Shown here: positions 1 to 10,500 of the stretch, in pieces
How positions within the stretch are numbered: position 1 is the stretch's first letter
Layout of the letters: every line of letters begins with the position of its first letter
Assembly: GCF_016908195.1 (NCBI RefSeq)
Contig: NZ_JAFBDK010000011.1
Location: 51,044 to 115,043 of the forward strand
Source: Jeotgalibacillus terrae
GTDB lineage: Bacteria; Bacillota; Bacilli; Bacillales; Jeotgalibacillaceae
Length of the DNA: 64,000 nt
Reading direction: 5' to 3'
Program-made: the position numbers and the translations under genes
The notes under the pieces: generated by a model
Told to the model about the DNA's origin: nothing
The model's database searches: none
The model's input: the letters and a program-made list of their open reading frames with translations, nothing else

Positions 1-770
1 GTTACTTCTTTCCTATTGTTAATATGAAGTTTTTTCACACCGTCACCCAGATGAATCTCAGCGCCGAGTTCTTCCGCTGCTTTTGCCATCGCTTTTGACA
101 GCTGATTCACACCGCCTTTTGGATGGAAAATTCCATATTCATGTTCCATAAAAGAAAGGATTGAAAAAGCGCCGGGACATTCCCATGGAGACATACCTAG
201 GTATTTAGCCTGAAAAGTAAATCCAAGCTTCAGTTCTTCATGGGTGAAATACTGGCTTAACACATCGTACAGGCTCTTTCCTAGTGACAATTCAGGTAGT
301 GCTTTCAGTACTCTTAATGAAAGATAATCCGTATAACGGTCTATTTTGTTTTGCAGAATCGGACGCAGCGCATCCATTTTCTTTCTCGTATCATTCATGA
401 AGCGGTCATACCCTGCTTCATCACCAGGAAAATAACGCTGTATCTGCGCTTTCATTTTTTCAGGGTCACGATACATTTTTACCTGTTTATCTCTGAAAAC
501 GAGCTCATACATCATCGGAAGTTCAATCATCTCAACGTAATCGTGAAGGTTCTTTCCGGTTTCCTGAAAAATCTCTTCAGCGATCTCAGGCATACTCAGA
601 AAAGTCGGACCTACATCAAACGTAAAACCATCCATCGTAAAGGAACTGTTTCTCCCTCCTACAAATGAATGTTTTTCATATACATCTACTTTAAACCCTT
701 TAGCAGAAAGCAGCATTGCTGCTGCGAGCCCACCTGGTCCTGCGCCAATTATTGCAATTGAACGGGTCAT
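1..770 (-). CDS. Carotenoid desaturase-like FAD oxidoreductase (3' end beyond window)
   Basis: The reading frame starts at the ATG at 770 behind a GGAGG ribosome binding site and runs off the left edge, so about 256 residues are visible. The N-terminus carries the FAD-binding dinucleotide motif GAGPGGLAAA, then YEK and a VGGR stretch, followed by a GFTFDVGPTFL segment typical of phytoene/diapophytoene desaturases and oxidases (CrtI/CrtN family). These enzymes dehydrogenate or oxidise C30/C40 carotenoids at the membrane. The C-terminal part that would separate desaturase from oxidase or isomerase subtypes is missing, so substrate is unknown. The neighbour on the right is yisL in the same orientation, separated by a terminator, so it is probably transcribed separately. 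Confidence 0.85.
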   Translation of the reverse strand, partial: MTRSIAIIGAGPGGLAAAMLLSAKGFKVDVYEKHSFVGGRNSSFTMDGFTFDVGPTFLSMPEIAEEIFQETGKNLHDYVEMIELPMMYELVFRDKQVKMYRDPEKMKAQIQRYFPGDEAGYDRFMNDTRKKMDALRPILQNKIDRYTDYLSLRVLKALPELSLGKSLYDVLSQYFTHEELKLGFTFQAKYLGMSPWECPGAFSILSFMEHEYGIFHPKGGVNQLSKAMAKAAEELGAEIHLGDGVKKLHINNRKEV

Positions 771-902
771 AAAAACAGCCTCCATCCCTATCGCTTTCGA
801 ATTATACATTACTTGTTCAAATATTATACAGATAGTTGATGTTTTAAGTATACACAGGTGTCGGTTTGAACTCAATTTTGAATATGGTGTACATATGTAC
901 AG

Positions 903-930
903 AAAAAAGCCGCTGTATGAGCGACTTTTA
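903..930 (-). terminator. Terminator of yisL
   Basis: A hairpin pairing AAAAGTCGCT with AGCGGCTTTTTT (minus strand, one mismatch) overlaps the yisL stop codon and ends in a T run. Confidence 0.7.
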
Positions 931-1299
931 ACGTAGGAAATCGAAACCGATCGGCAAACTGAACCCGAAGTACAGTGTAGCCAGCAGCACGATTACAAAT
1001 AATATCCACATTACTTTTACTGATTTTTGCTTTTTCGTGCGGACAAGGATCATCTCCATAAATCCGATTACGAGTATGCCAAGCAGGAATTTCACGCCGT
1101 AAAGTGCAGCATCAATTGAAGAGAACTGGAAAAATAACCAGCCGCCTGTAAAGATGATGAGCACATACATCAGGCGCAGAATCATATGTACGATTTTAGC
1201 ACCTTTTGCGTTTGCTCCTTTCATTAACGCAAGCGCAATGAAGAACAGAACGATTCCAAGTACCCATGTTGTAATGTGTAAGTGTGTATTGTCTAACAT
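928..1299 (-). CDS. yisL: YisL family (UPF0344/DUF1516) membrane protein
   Basis: A 123-residue protein that is almost entirely hydrophobic, with about four predicted membrane helices, and the family-typical AKGAKIVHMILRLMYVLIIFTG region. B. subtilis YisL is a similar-sized membrane protein of unknown function next to yisK, as here, which supports the name. The ATG at 1299 follows an AGGAGGTTAGGGA ribosome binding site. A sigma-B-like promoter lies about 50 bases upstream. No enzymatic motif is visible. Confidence 0.85.
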   Translation of the reverse strand: MLDNTHLHITTWVLGIVLFFIALALMKGANAKGAKIVHMILRLMYVLIIFTGGWLFFQFSSIDAALYGVKFLLGILVIGFMEMILVRTKKQKSVKVMWILFVIVLLATLYFGFSLPIGFDFLR

Positions 1300-1346
1300 T
1301 CCCTAACCTCCTGAACCAAAATACCGAACTATCTATATGCTACCAT

Positions 1347-1372
1347 ATTCCCTTATCGTATCACCCGAAAAC
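1347..1372 (-). promoter_or_regulatory. Sigma-B-like promoter of yisL (candidate)
   Basis: On the minus strand GTTTTC, a 14-base spacer, then GGGAAT. The general-stress sigma factor consensus is GTTTAA - 12 to 15 - GGGWAW. The -10 part fits fully and the -35 part fits in four positions. It lies 48 bases before the yisL start. Confidence 0.45.
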
Positions 1373-1435
1373 ATTGACGGAGTCATGAATTTTGCCTGAA
1401 TAACAGCTTTTGATCTTAGCAGCACGGGATGCTTG

Positions 1436-1568
1436 TAACCGCTGGTCCTTTCCGTGGAGGGCTGCGCTTTCCTGCCCCCGGGCGGTGAGCCTCCTCAAGC
1501 TTCGCTCTGTCCCACCTGTCCCTTCCTGGGGCGGGAGTCTCCGCCCTCCACTTCAAGGACCAGCTGAG
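1436..1568. repeat. Dispersed GC-rich intergenic repeat, copy 1
   Basis: A GC-rich block with inverted ends (GCTGGTCCTT ... AAGGACCAGC) and an interior with GAGCCTCCTC, CTTCGC, CCACCTGTCCC and GGAGTCTCCGCC. Related blocks are found at 11078, 12563, 28857, 55972, 56826 and 61672. It has no coding frame of note. The 1300-1675 gap holds this repeat, the yisL promoter and the yisK terminator. Confidence 0.75.
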
Positions 1569-1598
1569 TATACTTTATAACTATGAATTTCTATTAAA

Positions 1599-1641
1599 AG
1601 CGCATATTCAAAGTATAATGTTACTACTCTGAATATGCGCT
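1599..1641 (-). terminator. Terminator of yisK
   Basis: A perfect 12-bp stem (AGCGCATATTCA / TGAATATGCGCT) with a 19-base loop. On the minus strand it is followed by TTTTAAT. Confidence 0.7.
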
Positions 1642-1675
1642 CTCTTCACTTCACATGATCTGTTATTAACTTAAA

Positions 1676-2584
1676 TCATTCACCAATTTCATTCGTCAGT
1701 GTTCCGATTCCCTGGACAGAGACTTTGATCTGATCGCCTTTTTTAAGGAATTTAGGCGGGTTAAAGCCTTTTCCAACGCCTGCAGGTGTGCCGGTTGCGA
1801 TAACGTCTCCTGGTTCAAGTGTCATGCCTTTTGACAGTGTTGAGATGATCTTTTCAATTGAGAAAATCATGTCTGATGTATTTCCATCCTGTCTGATCTC
1901 ATCATTTACTTTTGTCACGATACTCAGTTTATGAGGATGTGGAATTTCATCTTTTGTTACCAGGAATGGCCCCATTGGACATGTTTCGTCAAGGCTTTTA
2001 CCAATGAAAAATTGTTTATGTTTACTCTGAAGATCTCTTGCTGTGATATCGTTAACGATTGTATATCCGAAGACATAATCAATTGCCTGTTTTTCAGGAA
2101 TGTTTTTGCCTCTTTTACCAATGACAATTGCGAGTTCCCCTTCATAGTCCAGCTGATCTGTCAGTTCTTCATATGATGGAATCAGTGCGTTATCACCTGT
2201 AATTGAGGTCGATGCTTTTGTAAAGACAACCAGCTCTTCAGGCATGTCTTTTTCTGAGCCCATCTCAAGGACGTGATCACGATAGTTTTTTCCAATGCAC
2301 ATTACATTTTTAGGAGTACGCGGTACAGGTGCTTCCCATACCAGATCATCAAACTTTACTTTGTATCGTGAAACGTGATCACTCTCTTCAGCTGCACGAA
2401 TACACTTTCTGACTGTCTCCTGTAATTCCATTCCGCTTTGAATACCTTCAAGCAGTGTTGCAGGTACTTCTTCATTTGGAATCAGCTCTTTGTGGATCCG
2501 GACAATATTCCATGCTGCTTCCTCTCGCTTTACTTTGACACCGTAAAGTAGTTTGTCTTCAAAACGGAAAGATAGAAATTTCAT
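1676..2584 (-). CDS. yisK: YisK, fumarylacetoacetate hydrolase-fold protein
   Basis: A 302-residue member of the FAH superfamily. The start is set at the ATG at 2584 because AAGGAG lies just upstream and the longer frame (to 2629) has no ribosome binding site. An N-terminal domain of about 90 residues precedes the catalytic FAH fold, which shows CIGKNYRDH, the metal-binding LDYEGELAIVIG (two Glu/Asp ligands), FGYTIVNDITARDLQ and the C-terminal GDVIATGTPAGVG. B. subtilis YisK has been linked to oxaloacetate decarboxylation and to the cell-shape protein Mbl; the same role here is inferred from family membership. It is the last gene of the add-to-yisK set and has its own terminator. Confidence 0.88.
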   Translation of the reverse strand: MKFLSFRFEDKLLYGVKVKREEAAWNIVRIHKELIPNEEVPATLLEGIQSGMELQETVRKCIRAAEESDHVSRYKVKFDDLVWEAPVPRTPKNVMCIGKNYRDHVLEMGSEKDMPEELVVFTKASTSITGDNALIPSYEELTDQLDYEGELAIVIGKRGKNIPEKQAIDYVFGYTIVNDITARDLQSKHKQFFIGKSLDETCPMGPFLVTKDEIPHPHKLSIVTKVNDEIRQDGNTSDMIFSIEKIISTLSKGMTLEPGDVIATGTPAGVGKGFNPPKFLKKGDQIKVSVQGIGTLTNEIGE

Positions 2585-2651
2585 TGAATGTACACTCCTT
2601 AAAATCTGAATTGTCCTTCTATTATACATTTTTTCTGCTAATCTGACAGTT

Positions 2652-3812
2652 TTATTTTCTGGAATACGACAGTTTTCTCCATAATTTCTCCATTGGGCCC
2701 TGGCTGAATTTAGATAACCAGAGTTCTGAGAAGATCACCTGCATAATAAATATGCCAAGTGCAATCAGTGTACCTGTTGCGAGTGTGACCTCCCCGTAGA
2801 GACCAAATCCGTAATTGTAAAAAATAATCGTGCCTATAACAGATTGTAAGAGATAGTTTGTCAATGCCATTCTTCCTGTTTTCGCCAGCGGTTGAAGCAG
2901 CTTCGCTGTAACAGGTGCCGTCATGATGAGCAACAGCAATGTCATATAGCCCATTGCAACAAGCGGGCCTCCAACATAATCCTGGGTTAAGACAAAAGCA
3001 AGATTCTGTTCTCCCCAGTAAGGAGATGTTTTCACCGCAAGACCTGCCCCCAGGAACAGTACGGTTAACACACTAAGCAGCATTTTTTTCTCTTTCGCTT
3101 TTTGGAACAGCTGTAATTTCGCTGCCCCTGCTCCAATCATCATTAACGGAAGAATCGCGATGACAATGGAGACAAATGCTTCGGGATCATTGGCATACTG
3201 CCAGTCCTCAAGACGCTGACTGAAGATCTGTCCAAAAGAGCCGCTGCCATAATTCGCAACGGACGACTCGATATCCTGTACTGAGCTGAAATAAGTTACA
3301 GTTGTAGGATCAACCATTGCCGCAAAGAACATAATACCCGCAAGCAATGCCTGGGGCAGGAAATAAATGATAAACCCTAGTGTTAACAGCATTTTCCCAC
3401 TCATTTTCAGCATCCAGATCAGAATAAAGCCGGTAACTGCATATGTAATCAGAATGTCTCCTGACCAGATTAAAAATGCATGTACCATTCCAATTACAAG
3501 CAGCACACCAAGTCTGCGCATAGCAAACGCTGAAAAGCGCGTATCCTTCTGCTGCGCCCTGACAAACTGTAATGCAAGCCCTGCCCCAAACATCATTGCA
3601 AAGATCGGATAAAAACTTGCCTGAACAAACACATCAATCCACCAGTAAGCCTGTCTATTCAGCGAATCCCCCCACCACGCATACGGATCGTAGTAATACA
3701 GAGGTGAGTGAAATGCAATCATATTAACAATAAAAATGCCAAGCAGAGAAAACCCGCGAATGACATCAAGGTTTTGAATTCTCTGCTGTGAATCAATTGG
3801 CTGTAAACTCAA
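2652..3812 (-). CDS. DUF418 family multi-pass membrane protein
   Basis: A 386-residue protein with roughly ten hydrophobic segments, starting with the family signature RIQNLDVIRGFSLLGIF (heparan-alpha-glucosaminide acetyltransferase-like N-terminal region) and ending in a DUF418 block with GRMALTNYLLQS and IFMQVIFSELWL. The start codon is TTG at 3812 with GGAGGG seven bases upstream. DUF418 proteins (YeiB/YxaH type) have no firmly known substrate; a membrane acyl-transfer or transport role is only inferred. It lies 33 bases after addA, so it may be read from the addBA transcript. Confidence 0.85.
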   Translation of the reverse strand: MSLQPIDSQQRIQNLDVIRGFSLLGIFIVNMIAFHSPLYYYDPYAWWGDSLNRQAYWWIDVFVQASFYPIFAMMFGAGLALQFVRAQQKDTRFSAFAMRRLGVLLVIGMVHAFLIWSGDILITYAVTGFILIWMLKMSGKMLLTLGFIIYFLPQALLAGIMFFAAMVDPTTVTYFSSVQDIESSVANYGSGSFGQIFSQRLEDWQYANDPEAFVSIVIAILPLMMIGAGAAKLQLFQKAKEKKMLLSVLTVLFLGAGLAVKTSPYWGEQNLAFVLTQDYVGGPLVAMGYMTLLLLIMTAPVTAKLLQPLAKTGRMALTNYLLQSVIGTIIFYNYGFGLYGEVTLATGTLIALGIFIMQVIFSELWLSKFSQGPMEKLWRKLSYSRK

Positions 3813-3845
3813 TACATATCCCTCCGGCTGGCCGCCCGGGCCAGT

Positions 3846-6800
3846 TTATTGTATTTTTATAGTCATGTCTGCATTAAAGAAATACAAATAAACCTCATCG
3901 ATATTTCTATTCAGACTTTTCTCCAGTGCTTTCTTATAAAGGGACAGCTGCAGCCTGTAGCGTTCTGACAATTTTTCTTTCATCTGTGGATCTGCACGGT
4001 CCACATAGTCTGTCTTGTAATCGAGTAAAACCAGACCGTCTTCATCTTCAAACAGACAGTCTGCAATCCCCTGAATCAGCACAGGATCGTCCACATTCAA
4101 CTGAATCCCTGCTTCCTGAGGGGACGCAGCATAGGTGAACGGCACTTCCCTGCTTACCTGGTCTGATTCAATCATACGTCTGCCGAGATCTGACTGGAAA
4201 AACGCAGTTACATGATTAATTCTGACGGTTTCAGCCTGCTCTGCAGTCAGTATTTCTTTTATTTCCAGCTCAGCTATTAACGACTGAATGTCCTGTTCAT
4301 CCGGTACTTTTTTAAGCGGCATCTGCTGCATAACGGTGTGCATGATCGTCCCTCTCTCTGCCGCTGTCATTTTCTCCTGCTTCAGAAATGAAGGACGTTC
4401 ATACAGTTTTTTTGCAGGCTTAACAATGGAATCCGCACCAGTTTCATCAAATGTTTCGTGCTGCCTTTTAATAGAAGAAACAGACTGTTTTGATTTAATC
4501 ATTGCTGATTGTTCATAGGGGTACTGCCATTTCAGCCGCGTCATAATATCTTCATAATGATCACTTTGTCCCGGAACAGCTTCAAGGTTTCGAACATGAT
4601 CCAGCCACTCCGCTGCCACTTCTTCTTTTTTCTGTTCCTGATTGAATAGCTGCTTATGAACCATCTGCATATGCCATACAGACGGATCTTTCAGCACAGC
4701 TGAAGGAACAGCATGAATGCCGTCTTTGTGACGGCTGAGTGAAGGTCCTATCCAATCAGCATACGACTTCGCACCTTTTCTTGTGTAATCGGGGAGCAGC
4801 CACGTTTTCTCAGCGCCTGAAAGTGACCATTTTTCTTTGGATTTTTCTGCATCAGGTACAGTTGCAATCAGAATCAGCTCTTCTTTCGCACGGGTCATCG
4901 CTACATACAGTACACGCATTTCTTCAGCCAGATTTTCAAGACGTTTCTTTTCTTTAAATGCCATCTGCGGAAGCGTTACACTGCTGATGCGGTTTTCAAT
5001 ATCGACATACGATAGGGCAAGACCGAAATCCTTATCAAGTAAATAACTGCCTCTCAGATCCATTTCATTGAACTGCCTTGCCATTCCTGAAATAAAGACA
5101 ACCGGAAACTCAAGCCCTTTACTCTTATGGATCGTCATCAGACGCACGACGTCTTCCTGCTCACTGAGCGCCCTTGCTGCTCCAAGATCATCCCCACGTT
5201 CTCTCATCCGTTCTACAAATCTTAAAAATCTGAAGAGACCTCTGAAAGAAGTGGACTCGTATTGCCGTGCCCGGTCATACAGCGCCCGCAGGTTCGCCTG
5301 ACGCTGCTTACCGCCAGGGAGCCCTCCAACAAAATCATAAAACTGTGTATCCCGGAACAGCTGCCAGACCAGCTCTGATACAGCACCTGTACGCGCCTGT
5401 GCCCGCCAGTTTCTGAGAGAAATTAAAAACCATGAACATTTTTCTTTTAATGCAGTGTCCGGCTCTCCTGATGACATATAAGTCTGGAGTGCTTCATAGA
5501 AAGTACCTTTCGGGTCAGCTTTTCTGATCGTGGCAAGTTCTTCTTCTGTACATCTGACAATCGGAGACCTCAGCACTGAAGCAAGCGGAATATCCTGAAT
5601 CGGATTATCAATTACTTTCAAAAGCGACACCATAATCGCTACTTCAGTTGCATCAAAGTAACCGCTTGAAAGATCTGCATAAAGTGGGATTCCCGCCTGT
5701 CTGAATTCATCCATAATGTCAGGCGTCCACGTCATAGATCTCGTGAGAATGACGATATCCCTGTATTCAAGCGGTCTGTAAAGTTTCTTCTTCACATCAT
5801 AGATCTGTCTTCCGCCGTCAATCATACTGCGGATTTCACGGATCATATAACGCGCTTCAAGCGTTGAGCGCTCAAGCTCCCTTTCATCCATTACTTCTTC
5901 CGGCATTTCTTCTACCGGCGCTCCTTCATCAGCCTGATCAATGACTGTGAATCTGACCGCCACTGTAAGATCTGTTGGATAAGGAGCACCTGGTATTAAT
6001 TCAGCGTCCTGGTCATAATCAATTTCCCCAACCATTTCGCCCATGATCTGGCGGAAAATAAAGTTTACACCGTCAAGAACTTCAGGCCGGCTTCTGAAAT
6101 TTTTTGCCAGATCAATCTTCTGACCGCTTCCCGGCTGCTGGAATGTCCTGTACTTTCCGAGAAACAGATTTGGTTCAGCAAGTCTGAAACGGTAAATGGA
6201 TTGTTTCACATCCCCAACCATGAACAGATTCCCGTCTTTTTCACTGCCGGACTTCACCAGCTGTAAAATGGTTTCCTGAACCATATTTGTATCCTGATAT
6301 TCATCTACCAGTACTTCTTTGAACTTATTTTTGTAATGATAGGCTGCCTGTGAGGGTTCACCGGTATCAGGGTCTCGAAGGATCTCGAGGCAGAAGTGTT
6401 CAAGGTCGTTGAAGTCAACGAGTCCTCTTTCCTCTTTCGCCGCTTTGAATGCTTTTTCAAACGCTCTGACCAGTTCTGCAAGTGTGGATAGTCTGCCGGT
6501 CATCCGGTTCATATCCTTCAGCAGCTCCTCAGGCTTCTTGACAAAAAAGTTGTCCTTCAGATCATTGATCATTTTCTTTGCCTGATCACGCCATTTTTTC
6601 GCCTGTTCGACTAATGCTTCATCAAAGTCATCGCCTTTGCAAGGTTTGAGTCTTCCCATTGAAAAAGCTGATACCGCTGCTTCTGTTTCTTCCCATCCTG
6701 CAGCATCACGGATTTCGTTCAACTGCCTGATATCATCCTCAAAGTTAACTGCTCTCGGATGCGGGCCGCCCGGCTTTTTTGCTGCCTCAAGAGCAAGATT

Positions 6801-7511
6801 GATCAGTTCAATTGCGCCTTCTGCTTCAAGCTGAACATGGAACAGCACATATCCAGCAAGTGGATGGTCATCAATTTGAATGCCTTCCGTCTCATGCAAT
6901 GTGATGATTCCATCCAGCCAGCTATCGGGATATGCATGTGAGCGCGAAAACGTATGAAGCTTTCTGATCATCTGATGAAGTGCATCATCACTTCTGTCAT
7001 TTGTAACGGCCTCTACAAGTTCTGTAAATGAATCATTTTCCGGAATGCCATACTCCTGCTCAAGGATCTCTTCAATGACCTCATCCTTCAGAAGTTCTGC
7101 TTCAGTATCATCTGCGATTCTAAAGCCCGGGTCGATATCAATCAGATAATAATACTGCCTGATGACTTCAAGACAGAATGAATGCAGCGTTGAGATGGAT
7201 GCTTTATTAATAAGGGTCAGCTGTTTTCTTAAATGTCTGGACTCAGGATTCTCAATCAGCGCCTTTTCAAGTGCCTCTCCCACACGATGCTTCATCTCTG
7301 CAGCAGAAGCATTGGTAAATGTCACAACAAGTAATTCATCTATATCAGTCGGCTGATCAGTATCAAGCACTTTTTGAATCAGCCTCTCTACTAAAACAGC
7401 TGTTTTTCCTGAACCCGCTGCTGCTGCAACGAGAATATCACTGCCTTTTTCAAATATGGCACGCCACTGTTCATCGGTCCAAGTGACGTTTTGAGGTTTT
7501 ACCGGAATCAT
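3846..7511 (-). CDS. addA: AddA, ATP-dependent helicase/nuclease subunit A
   Basis: A 1221-residue UvrD/Rep-type helicase with a C-terminal RecB-family nuclease. The Walker A motif AAAGSGKT is at residues 30-37; VDEYQDTN is the Walker B/motif II; QSIYRFR and VRLMTIHKSKGLEFPVVF are helicase motifs III-V; MRVLYVAMTRAKEEL is motif VI. Near the C-terminus VLLDYKTDYV carries the D-x-K nuclease centre. Paired with AddB it processes double-strand DNA ends up to a Chi-like site and prepares them for RecA. Its ATG overlaps the addB stop codon by four bases (ATGA), indicating translational coupling. Length is close to the B. subtilis protein. Confidence 0.97.
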   Translation of the reverse strand: MIPVKPQNVTWTDEQWRAIFEKGSDILVAAAAGSGKTAVLVERLIQKVLDTDQPTDIDELLVVTFTNASAAEMKHRVGEALEKALIENPESRHLRKQLTLINKASISTLHSFCLEVIRQYYYLIDIDPGFRIADDTEAELLKDEVIEEILEQEYGIPENDSFTELVEAVTNDRSDDALHQMIRKLHTFSRSHAYPDSWLDGIITLHETEGIQIDDHPLAGYVLFHVQLEAEGAIELINLALEAAKKPGGPHPRAVNFEDDIRQLNEIRDAAGWEETEAAVSAFSMGRLKPCKGDDFDEALVEQAKKWRDQAKKMINDLKDNFFVKKPEELLKDMNRMTGRLSTLAELVRAFEKAFKAAKEERGLVDFNDLEHFCLEILRDPDTGEPSQAAYHYKNKFKEVLVDEYQDTNMVQETILQLVKSGSEKDGNLFMVGDVKQSIYRFRLAEPNLFLGKYRTFQQPGSGQKIDLAKNFRSRPEVLDGVNFIFRQIMGEMVGEIDYDQDAELIPGAPYPTDLTVAVRFTVIDQADEGAPVEEMPEEVMDERELERSTLEARYMIREIRSMIDGGRQIYDVKKKLYRPLEYRDIVILTRSMTWTPDIMDEFRQAGIPLYADLSSGYFDATEVAIMVSLLKVIDNPIQDIPLASVLRSPIVRCTEEELATIRKADPKGTFYEALQTYMSSGEPDTALKEKCSWFLISLRNWRAQARTGAVSELVWQLFRDTQFYDFVGGLPGGKQRQANLRALYDRARQYESTSFRGLFRFLRFVERMRERGDDLGAARALSEQEDVVRLMTIHKSKGLEFPVVFISGMARQFNEMDLRGSYLLDKDFGLALSYVDIENRISSVTLPQMAFKEKKRLENLAEEMRVLYVAMTRAKEELILIATVPDAEKSKEKWSLSGAEKTWLLPDYTRKGAKSYADWIGPSLSRHKDGIHAVPSAVLKDPSVWHMQMVHKQLFNQEQKKEEVAAEWLDHVRNLEAVPGQSDHYEDIMTRLKWQYPYEQSAMIKSKQSVSSIKRQHETFDETGADSIVKPAKKLYERPSFLKQEKMTAAERGTIMHTVMQQMPLKKVPDEQDIQSLIAELEIKEILTAEQAETVRINHVTAFFQSDLGRRMIESDQVSREVPFTYAASPQEAGIQLNVDDPVLIQGIADCLFEDEDGLVLLDYKTDYVDRADPQMKEKLSERYRLQLSLYKKALEKSLNRNIDEVYLYFFNADMTIKIQ

Positions 7512-10500
7512 TGGTGATCCCCCTTCATTCCCTGAAACAAATCTTCAGCTTTTTTTGGTCTGAGTGAACGATATTGATTCTGCTCAAGTGCAGGATCAAA
7601 CTGACAGACTGACCGGTACGAACAGAACTGACAAGGCGTCCGTTTCTTATATTCATAAGGATCAATTGATACGTCCCCTGCCTTGATTCTGTCTCCTGCA
7701 GTTTTGAACATAGATCGGGTATGTGATCTCATATCATTAAACTGGTCTCTGCTGGCTGTTTTTGAGTTCGACCTGAGCGTACCGTCTTTTTTGAGGCCTG
7801 CTGAAATAATGGATGAATTCCCTTCTTCAAGCGTCATATCCATCAGTCTCACTACCTCTTCATCACCAAGCACAAGACCTTTCATTTTATACTTTTTCAG
7901 ATATTCATCCTGCATCTCCTGCATACTCATTGTTTTCTTTGTTTTCACAACCGGATTGTGAAGATGGAAATAGAGTACGCCTGCCGGTTCAGCCTCAGTG
8001 TGTACGAGTCTTGCTGCATTCGTCAGCGCAACATCAAGGTATGTCATCATCTGCAGTGAAAGCCCGTAATACATCTCTGTAAAATCAAGGTCTCTTACAC
8101 TTGACTTGTAATCTATAACTCTTAAATATACTTTCCCTTCGCTTCTGGCATGGTCTACACGGTCAATTCTTCCCTGCAGTGACATCGTGTCACCGTCACT
8201 TAACTGAATACTGTGCGGCGGAAGTTCCTGACCAGGACCAAATCCGAGCTCCACTCTGAGCGGTTCAAAATTTCCTGCTCTGGCATGCTCGCTTAGAATG
8301 AATGATGCCCGGCTGATGACCGTTTGCAGTTTTTTTGCAATATAGCGGTATTTATTCGAACTGTTCAAAATATCATACTGCAGCTGCGGTCCGATATGAC
8401 TGACTGCCTGATTTGCAAGCTCCGCACACTGGCGCTGGGACAGGCTTTTCCAGCTGATGCCTTTTTGCAGCAGTTCTTCGGATATCCATTTAAGCGCAGC
8501 ATGGAAAAGCTCCCCGATATTCGGCGCATCCAGCCTGAAAATACTTCTTTCTTTCAGGCGCAACCCGTGGCTTGAAAAATGCTGAAACGCACAGCTGTTC
8601 ATTCTTTCAATTCTTGACACACTGGCCATCATTGAACTGCCATACAGATCTTCAGCAGTCTCTCTTGATAGTGGCGCCGCTATATTGCCATAAAATAAAC
8701 CGGACAGAATCCGTTTACTTTCCTGCTTCCATAATGGATCTGTCACGTAAAAGTTATAGACATCACGCCAGATATCTTCAACCGGATAATCTTTTCTCAG
8801 CTGCTGAAGCTGAGAAGTCATGAAAGATGCTGTTGGAAGCGGATGGCAGATATAATCAAGCTGCTGTTCTCCCGGCGCTTCCACAGGGTCATTTACTGCG
8901 AGCATTGTTTTATGATCAGGCAGCATTCCGGACACTTTTTTGATAAAAGGCGATACAATCAGCGACTTACCTTCTTCATCTGCCAGAGGGTAAGAAATAT
9001 AAAGTTTTTCTGAAGGCGAGGTAAATGCTCTATAAGCGATAAAATCCTCATCCTGAAGCTTTTCGCGCGACCCTGGTGCAAGCTTTAGTCCCGCACGCTC
9101 CATAAAGATTCTGTCGTCTTCGGCTAAAATACCGTCATCCTGCATACGGGCCGGCATGACACCATCATTGACCCCGATCACAAATGACGCACAGACTGCC
9201 GGAAGCCTTGAAAGTTCCAGGTCTGCAATAATCACCTGGTCAATGGCAGGAGGAACAAGAGAGAACTCCAGCGTCTCCATACCGGCATCAAGAATTTCAC
9301 TGAACTCCTGCAGTGGCATACGGTCTTCACCTGTAATTTCAACAAACTGATCGAGCAGTTCCACTACTGCGTCCCAAGCCTGATCATGCTCTCTTGCAGC
9401 CTCCACATCACCTTTTTCTTCAGCTGCATGTGAGATCTGTTCGAGCTTCATCGGAATATCAAGCTCTTCAAGGAGCAGAAATACAGCTTCACAATATGCA
9501 TGAACAGTATCTGCTTTTTTCAGCCTCTCTTCAAAGTTGTTCATTGGTGCTGTAATCATGAGGCGTGATTCATTCAGATCATCCTGAATCATTTTTTCTT
9601 CTTCATTCTGAGGCTGATGAACAAAATCGAGCCCTTTGAATTGTTTGTAATAAAACTCGTGTTGCCAGCGATAACTATGAATTCCCTGTGCGAGCACATA
9701 ATTTTCAAGCCTGTCCATTTTCGATCTGAGCAGTTCATGGTCCGATTCTGCAGGGAAAAACAGTTCCGTTTTAACCGCTCTGAAAACTGCCTCATAACGC
9801 CAGTTTTTCGTCACTACTTCAAGTGATGACCGGATAAATTCAATCAACGGGTGATTAAGCATGGTTCTCTTCTTATCTATAAAATATGGAATGTCGTAAT
9901 CTTTGAAAACCGGCTCAATGATTTCATGATACGCTTCCCCGTTCCTGCTCAGTACGGCAATGTCTTTATAGCGGTATCCTTCATTTCTGGCCAGCTTTCT
10001 GATCTCCCGTGCGATTGCTTCAGCTTCTGCTCTTCTACCCGCTGCTTCAATCACAGTCAGATCAGCCGGTTCACTGTATACTGCTCCGTAAGTTTCAAAC
10101 GAACGCTCTAAAAATGACAAACCTCTGCCTTTATATTTTTTATTTTCTCCATATGTGATGACTTCTGCCTTTTCACCAGTATCTGCAGAGATGTCTTTCA
10201 GCTGGCTGACAGTATCTGAAGTCTGACGGAAAAGTAAAGGGTCCGTTGAAGACAGATCTGCCGTCACTGCAGCGGTGACCTGTTTTGCAGACTTCAGCAG
10301 CTTTTCAATGACGAGATATTCCTGAGGGGTAAAGCTGTGAAAACCGTCGAGATAAATGTCTGCCTGACTGATCAGATCTGAGTCACTTATCTTTTCAGCC
10401 AGCAGTCTCAGGTAATCTTCTGAATCTATGTATTTATCTTTCAAGCGCTCATCAAACCCTGAATAGATCCGTTCAATGTCTTTTAGTTTATCAACCAGAG

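Noticed and set aside
889..900. GTACATATGTAC palindrome downstream of the yisL gene
   Set aside because: A short perfect palindrome with no promoter around it; likely chance in AT-rich DNA.
3926..10111. Many open frames opposite to addA and addB
   Set aside because: They are antisense shadows of long, well-conserved genes and lack ribosome binding sites.
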